NCBI GenBank assembly: GCA_903813345.2
Contig: CAIIXF020000012.1
Coordinates: forward strand, 7,961,615 to 8,025,614
Source of the DNA: Owenia fusiformis
Taxonomy: Eukaryota > Annelida > Polychaeta > Sabellida > Oweniidae
Direction of reading: 5' to 3'
Length of the DNA: 64,000 bases
This document shows, one piece after another, positions 58,661 through 64,000 of this stretch; the stretch's first letter is position 1; each line of letters starts with the position of its first letter. The notes below the pieces were generated by a model, which searched no databases, was not told the origin of the DNA, and worked only from the letters and a program-made list of their open reading frames with translations. A program made the translations under genes and the position numbers.

Positions 58661-58804
58661 CAATACCGATTTTAAAACTAGTTTGATCAACTGAATTAAA
58701 GAAACATATCCGTTATCAATGATATAACTAACTCTAATGTCTGCAACCTTTTCAAGGTACTAGTAATCGTCGGTGCCTAAATGCTATATTTATAATATAT
58801 GAAC

Positions 58805-59040
58805 GCTGACTCCAGATTTACATCTGGAGTCCATTGTTTTTGCCAGTCTTCTTCTTCTTCTTCTTTATTATTGAAATGAAATCTGGAGTCTATTGTTTTC
58901 ATCAGTTTTCTTCTTTTTCTTCTTATTAGACTCCAAATGAAATCTGGAGTTTATTGTTTTCATCATTTTTTCTTATTCAACTCCAGATGAAATCTGAAGT
59001 CTATTGTTTTCGTCAGTTTTCTTATTAGACTCCAGATGAT
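58805..59040. repeat. ACTCCAGAT..ATCTGGAGT repeats with TTC microsatellite
   Basis: Four to five units of GACTCCAGAT(G/T)..AATCTGGAGTCTATTGTTTT followed by (TTC)n, at spacings of about 50-70 bases. The same motif bounds the repeat block 31268-33600. Confidence 0.78.
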
Positions 59041-59342
59041 TTTTCTCGGTCGTTTAGTTTTAGTTTCGATTTAGTTTTTTGATATCTCAAACCTATTTCG
59101 AGATATCATTGTCCGAAAACGGATACTGGATCCAATACGTGCTTAGACGTGCTTAGAGCTGACATCATAAGCCCAGGGATTTGTGCCGTGTGGGGGGAAG
59201 AAAGAATAAAAAGGGAGTTTGATTCTTAGAACGGGGAGAAACTTTGGGGAGATCTTTCGAGGGCTTGAAAGTGGAAGGATCTCGGGATAATTTAGGATGA
59301 AGAAGAACTTGGGTTTTTGAAAATAAACTTTTGAATATAACT
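59041..59342. other. No gene recognised
   Basis: Overlapping minus-strand frames at 59143-59350 are proline- and lysine-rich without a motif and are probably chance. Confidence 0.4.
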
Positions 59343-59740
59343 TCAATCACACCAAACCGGTTCTCACTACGTTCTTGAGAACGGCCTTTAACAGTGTACG
59401 AACATATTGGACGTACTGATAACCCTCTGGGGTCTGTTTACAAACTCCATGTAACGTACTCGAACTGATATCCCTCCAGAACTTAGAGCATGCTCAACAT
59501 TTTCTGGTGGTTTTTGTCACATTCTGCAACCAGGACGAGTGACAGCTTACTTAAGACGACATGGACGTACTACGGATGGAACTGTCGTACTTCACGGTCC
59601 TACTAATAACATTTTAGAAGAACGAATTGAACTGCCTTGGGACGTATTGAGAACGACGAGAGAGAACTTATTAAAAACGTATTTAAACTATATAGCTAGT
59701 GATTTAGGACGTATCAAAGACTGCTTGTGAACGAGTTTGC
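59343..59740. mobile_element. ACGT-rich MITE family, left-end fragment
   Basis: CAATCACACCAAAC followed by GGTTCTCACTACGTTCT matches the start of the 59919-60590 element, and similarity continues for about 380 bases (CTGGGGTCTGTTTACAAACT, GAACTTAGAGCATGCTCAA). The right end is missing. Confidence 0.72.
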
Positions 59741-59918
59741 AAAAAATATAATTTCTCAGTAATTTTTTATATTTTTGTATCAAGACTTTCATACCTCTCT
59801 CGTATTATCTTGATAATGATCTCGAATGGTGACATATGTTCTAAGGGTTATTGGATGAGGCTAGTTTAGTCAATAGTTCACAACCATGAACTTCACAAGT
59901 GGAGATTAAACCCTACTA

Positions 59919-60590
59919 TCACACCAAACTAGTTCTCACTACGTTCTCGAAAACGGGCTTCAACTGTGTACGAACGGACTGGACGTACTTAGAACCGTTT
60001 GGGGTCTATTTACAAACTTCATCGAACGTACTTGAACGGGTAGGTCCTGTAGAACTTAGAACATGCTCAAAATGCTCTCGTGGTTGCCACGTTCTACAAT
60101 TAGAACGAGTGACAACGTACTAACGACGGGCTGGACGTACTACGAACGGAACCGTCGTACTTCAATCTTACCAGGGACGTTTTTACAACGAGTTGAACTG
60201 TCTGAGGACGTATTCAGAACGAGGTAGAACTAATTGCAAACGGGTTTAAAACTGTGTGCGAACGGAATGAACGTGGCTGCAACTTTGTAAAGACTATTTA
60301 CGAACTTCATGAACGTTCTCAGACGGGAAGGTGATTTTAGAATTTTGACCATACCGTTCTGTAATCAGGTCATGATGACCTTCTAGACCAAGGGACGCGT
60401 TATACGACGTTGCACACTGACATGGTGCGACCTGAACGAATTGCGAATGAAATGGACGTATTGAAGACTGTTTTTGAACGAAGTAGCTAATTATTTTAGA
60501 CATATTTCCCGACCACAGCCAGATTGAGCCCGTTTTACGACTTTTTCGTAGGACTGGCAAGAACGGGTAAGAACTAGTTTGGTGTGATAG
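59919..60590. mobile_element. ACGT-rich MITE, complete copy
   Basis: TIRs TCACACCAAACTAGTTCT and AGAACTAGTTTGGTGTGA, flanked by TA on both sides (about 59919-59920 and 60589-60590). The interior is unusual: GAACG, ACGTACT and ACGAACG motifs occur dozens of times. No coding capacity is apparent. Confidence 0.78.
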
Positions 60591-60634
60591 GGGGGTAACT
60601 GCATGTTTTTGGATCTCTTGTTAGTTTTAGACAA

Positions 60635-60886
60635 GTGAAACCATCAAAATGGTGGGTACAGGCTAGGGCGTACCCAAAATGTATTAAACCCTGTACTTTT
60701 ATCATAAGAATCCTGACTGTGACATGTCCCCTAAATGCGTATGACCATGATGCTAAATCTAGATTATGTTCTTTATGTAATGATGCAGATGAAAATGTAG
60801 TTCACTTTCTTTTCTCTTGTGAAAGCCTAGCACAAGAAAGGGTCCCTATTTTAGAGCACATTAGAGCTATGAATTACCATGGTTAA
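60635..60886 (+). pseudogene. LINE ORF2 C-terminal fragment
   Basis: An 83-residue frame with SRLCSLCNDADENVVHFLF, then C and AQERVPILEHIR, the C-terminal zinc-like motif and tail of an APE-type LINE. The probable 3' UTR follows to about 61110, with repeated ATAACTTTATGTAA and a terminal AATAAAATATACATAAACAT tail. The 5' rest of the element is missing. Confidence 0.75.
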
Positions 60887-61144
60887 GATTTAATGCAATC
60901 ATTCTAAATATCCTGAAACAAGGAGATATTACTGTTGCTCAGCATATATACAACTTGTAAAATAAAAGATGTAGCTTGCTGTAGATAGTGGTACTTCACT
61001 TTCTATATCTCTATTTATTTTATATCCTAAATAACTTTATGTAATAGTATATCTTAAATAACTTTATGTAACTCATCATTTATGGTGGAATAAAATATAC
61101 ATAAACATAAACATATAGGAGACGGACAATAAACACAATCGTAC

Positions 61145-61173
61145 TAAGGTTGCTAAACTTATGTAGGGGAGTG
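61145..61173. mobile_element. Lone right end of the CACTCCCC family
   Basis: GTTGCTAAACTTATGTAGGG then GAGTG, followed by TA, matches the right end of 28850-29723. No left end was found nearby. Confidence 0.55.
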
Positions 61174-61229
61174 TATGTTAACCATATAGGTATTGATTAA
61201 CCATGCTAATAAACCATACCTTTGGATCA

Positions 61230-61701
61230 AGTTGAATTAAAATGAACTCAAATTTTGTTTGACCCGCGACGCCATTCGTCATGTTGCTATAGCAACAATA
61301 ATTATCCATTTTGACATCATATTATAATGAGACTATTTTATCCATCTCATAATAACATTTCCATATACCTTGAAAATTTCAAGTAATTTGCATCAAAAAT
61401 AATGAAATGACAGACAAATTCCCGGAATTTGGTGATCACCTTGTACATAGTACATGTAGTTTTGTGTTGAATTAAAATGAACTCAAATTTTGTTTGACCC
61501 GCGACGCCATTCGTCATGTTGCTGTAGCAACAATAATTATCCATTTTGACATCATATTATAATGAGACTATTTTATCCATCTCATAATAACATTTCCATA
61601 TACCTTGAAAATTTCAAGTAATTTGCATCAAAAATAATGAAATGACAGACAAATTCCCGGAATTTGGTGATCACCTTGTACATAGTACATGTAGTTTTGT
61701 G
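61230..61701. repeat. 236-bp tandem duplication
   Basis: The segment beginning GTTGAATTAAAATGAACTCA at 61230 is repeated at 61466 with almost no differences (GCTATAG versus GCTGTAG near the start). A very recent event. Confidence 0.95.
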
Positions 61702-62925
61702 TATGGGAATTCCTGTTTTAAGTTCTACAATTGTAAAATTATAAAAAAGTTGATCAATGTAAAATGCAATATAATCTTTAACGAGGCCAAGGTGAATAAA
61801 CGAAAGTAGGATGTTATGTTTATAATTTGCTTTTAGATGGGTACCTACATGTAACTAAAAACTGAGATGTACTCATTTGTATTGTAGGATCTTGTTTAGA
61901 ATTGATAGACACCAAGTACTATTTAATTTTACCATCAATTATTTTGATTAAATGCGTGCTACCGTAATCTATCTTTACAAATAAAAATCTCTCGTTTGAG
62001 CTATTCTAGAGAACTTAAACATGTTAAAGACATAAAGAGAAGTGAACATTTTTGCTTTCATATCTTTATTTACAGCTTTATATTTACAGCTTTTAAAGAG
62101 TCGTTGCACATTTGTTGTGCCACATCAGAATGAACTCAGATCACAAAATATGCCTCATAATATCAGAGCATGTTTCAGGTGAAACAGAAAGATGCTACGA
62201 GGATCAGAATGGTAAAGACCCAAATACTGGAAGTCAAATGGAAATATCAATATTTACAATGAAGGTCATGGATAAACCAAATTAGCATATCAAAATAAAC
62301 ATTAGAGTAGACTGTAGTAAATTCTAAGGTCAGGGATCGCATAAGCCATGAAATATAAACATTAGCACCAAACAGCTTATCAATGAATCCTAAAGTTCAA
62401 GACACATAATTCAGATAGTCCATATATCCCTGGCAGAGCGACTTGATAGTCTATGTGCAAGCTATATACAGACACCGTAATGTAATGTAGTTTATAGTTC
62501 TACCATATGAATAACATAACATATATAACGACGACCATAGCGTTGAGGAAAATATAGTTGTCTTTCCTGGAGTAAATCTGCCAATGTCAAGCGCCGTTGA
62601 ACTGGCCTGCTTTCAGAAAGAGTATTATAGACAGAGATACGATTTTTTGATGATCAACCACTACCACATTCTATCTCACGAGTTTGTTATTTTAACCATG
62701 CTTGCACATAACGGCAAAATTGTTTTTAGTTTCTTATTGCTACATCATTCAATAATAACGAAGGAATGCATTCATTACATCATATACACGTACTTAACTG
62801 TACATGTAAGTACAACATCGTATCTATTCATTATTTGAAGGACCAATCGATCTATTTTATAAATTTTATCTTGATCATCATTAATGTTCATACCAGCGTT
62901 ACAATCTGAAATAGATAAGACGTTT
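61702..62925. other. No gene recognised
   Basis: AT-rich DNA downstream of the integrase-type gene on its minus strand. The plus-strand frame 62584-62838 has no motif. Confidence 0.45.
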
Positions 62926-63850
62926 CTAATTTCTTAACAAATTTAGTCGAACTATTTCCTTTGCCCTTATAAATTTATCGGTGTAGTCGGATATGTCATT
63001 AGTTTCATCTAAAACTTTTTGAGAAATGCGAGTCAATTCACTTGGGCTGAACATTGGCAAGTTTACTCGCGGAAGTACTATCGTTTCCTCTTCTTCCCCC
63101 ATGGGAAAATTGCCACCGTTGTCTTCAACAGCGTAATCCTCATAGTTCTCTAGAATTACATCATCCCGGATGTCTTTTATTACAGTATGATCACTGCCAT
63201 AAATGTTCATTATGCCCTGAACAAAAAGTTGGTTCGGCGTCTTATTGCGCTCCGTTCTAAGTTTATGGTGATTCCAGGCGTTCTTGAATTGACGGATGCT
63301 GGCATTTATGATTGGAACAAAAACTGCATGTAGACAGAAAAAGTCTTTTTCGTCGTCGACATTGAAAAGGCAGCGTTCCTCGAGTGACCGGAAAAGGCTT
63401 ATGAAATAATCTGTGCAAAAAGACCTTAAATCCCTCCACAGACGCTCAATTCGTTGGTTATGTACAGAAGCACCTTTTAACCAAGAGCCGCGTCCTTCCC
63501 CCCTGCGCTGTATCATAGCCTGTCCAACCAACACATTCTCCCCACCTTTGTCTGTTCTAACTCTTGAAGGCCAATGGACTTCGTCTACTGCCCCCTCAAA
63601 TAGCTTTAACACAGTCTCTGCCAAGTTGTTAGTAGATGCACCAAGAAATGTAATGAGTCTTGAATAGCCATCTATTCCTCCATGGATGACAATCCTCCAC
63701 CTGTAATCAGAATAACTAGACGAATTAAACTTACATTCGATTCAAAAGCTTTGGAAATACTTTAGAAAATATTTTAGAAGCCCTGTATAATAAGGTCACT
63801 GTACCGTATAAGTTTGTGATTGCCATCGATGTGCCAAACACTCCCTGGAC
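62926..63850 (-). CDS. Integrase-type DDE protein, 3' part, at least two exons
   Basis: Two exons are visible: 63850-63805 and 63700-62926, separated by a 104-base intron (donor CG|GTACAG, acceptor GATTACAG) that joins I-R-W in frame. The short exon follows TTTTTTAG and continues a gene that runs off the window. The protein has a complete rve-like catalytic set: D in VWHIDGNHKLIR, D in VRTDKGGEN and E in HNQRIERLWRDL, with 34 residues between the last two. FVPIINASIRQFKNAWNHHKLRTERNKTPNQL follows (key strings only: NAWNHHKLRTE, TPNQL), then an acidic tail. Such proteins are annotated as integrase catalytic domain proteins in many aquatic animals and occur in many copies; whether they are mobile-element transposases or domesticated genes is not settled by this sequence. 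Intact frame, so possibly expressed. Confidence 0.83.
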
Positions 63851-64000
63851 CTAAAAAACGAAAATAATCAAGATCAATCATGGTGTATTTAAAACATATT
63901 TATTTTGATATTTCGCAGACAGACAGTTTTTAATCATATCAACTTTAGACTAGAGCTTTAGTAATCTTGTTGGCTGTATGAAAATATAAAAATAATGTAT

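Overview
This window looks like an AT-rich nuclear genome from a metazoan, probably a marine invertebrate. The evidence is spliced genes with GT..AG introns, several unrelated non-LTR retrotransposon remnants, a Ty3-type Gag fragment, many MITE and foldback DNA transposons, and gene-poor intervals full of minisatellites. There are no operons, ribosome binding sites, CRISPR arrays or recognisable tRNA or rRNA genes. I cannot name the phylum from the sequence.

Likely host or gene-like coding sequence is sparse: a two-exon gene for a small secreted four-cysteine peptide (7996-11797, +); a single-exon type II membrane glycosyltransferase of family GT61 (20223-21725, -); an orphan internal exon with good splice sites (33674-34310, -); a possible C2H2 zinc-finger exon (31082-31188, +); a possible MATH/TRAF-like exon (53366-53586, -); and the 3' part of an integrase-type DDE gene running off the right edge (62926-63850, -).

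The rest is mostly mobile DNA, often nested. 0-3.6 kb holds a 5'-truncated non-LTR element with a restriction-like endonuclease between inverted repeats. 22.2-26.0 kb is a foldback element carrying a decayed mariner-type copy and a TTAA-flanked MITE. 27.1-27.8 kb is a clean 90-bp minisatellite. 31.3-38.2 kb contains two short elements that sit exactly between AAA and TTT with no target duplication, as described for Spy transposons; one has been broken by a 1.2-kb transposon. 38.4-43.4 kb is a roughly 5-kb element with terminal inverted repeats over 1 kb long around a 201-residue Cys/His protein. 43.6-50.8 kb is a pile of LINE fragments and MITEs. 54.6-61.7 kb holds several minisatellites, a truncated gag ORF, an ACGT-rich MITE family and a tandem duplication.

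The most useful material is the set of insertions whose empty sites are also present in the window, which lets target sites and element ends be read directly. All family names rest on motifs and end structure read by eye; no database search was possible.
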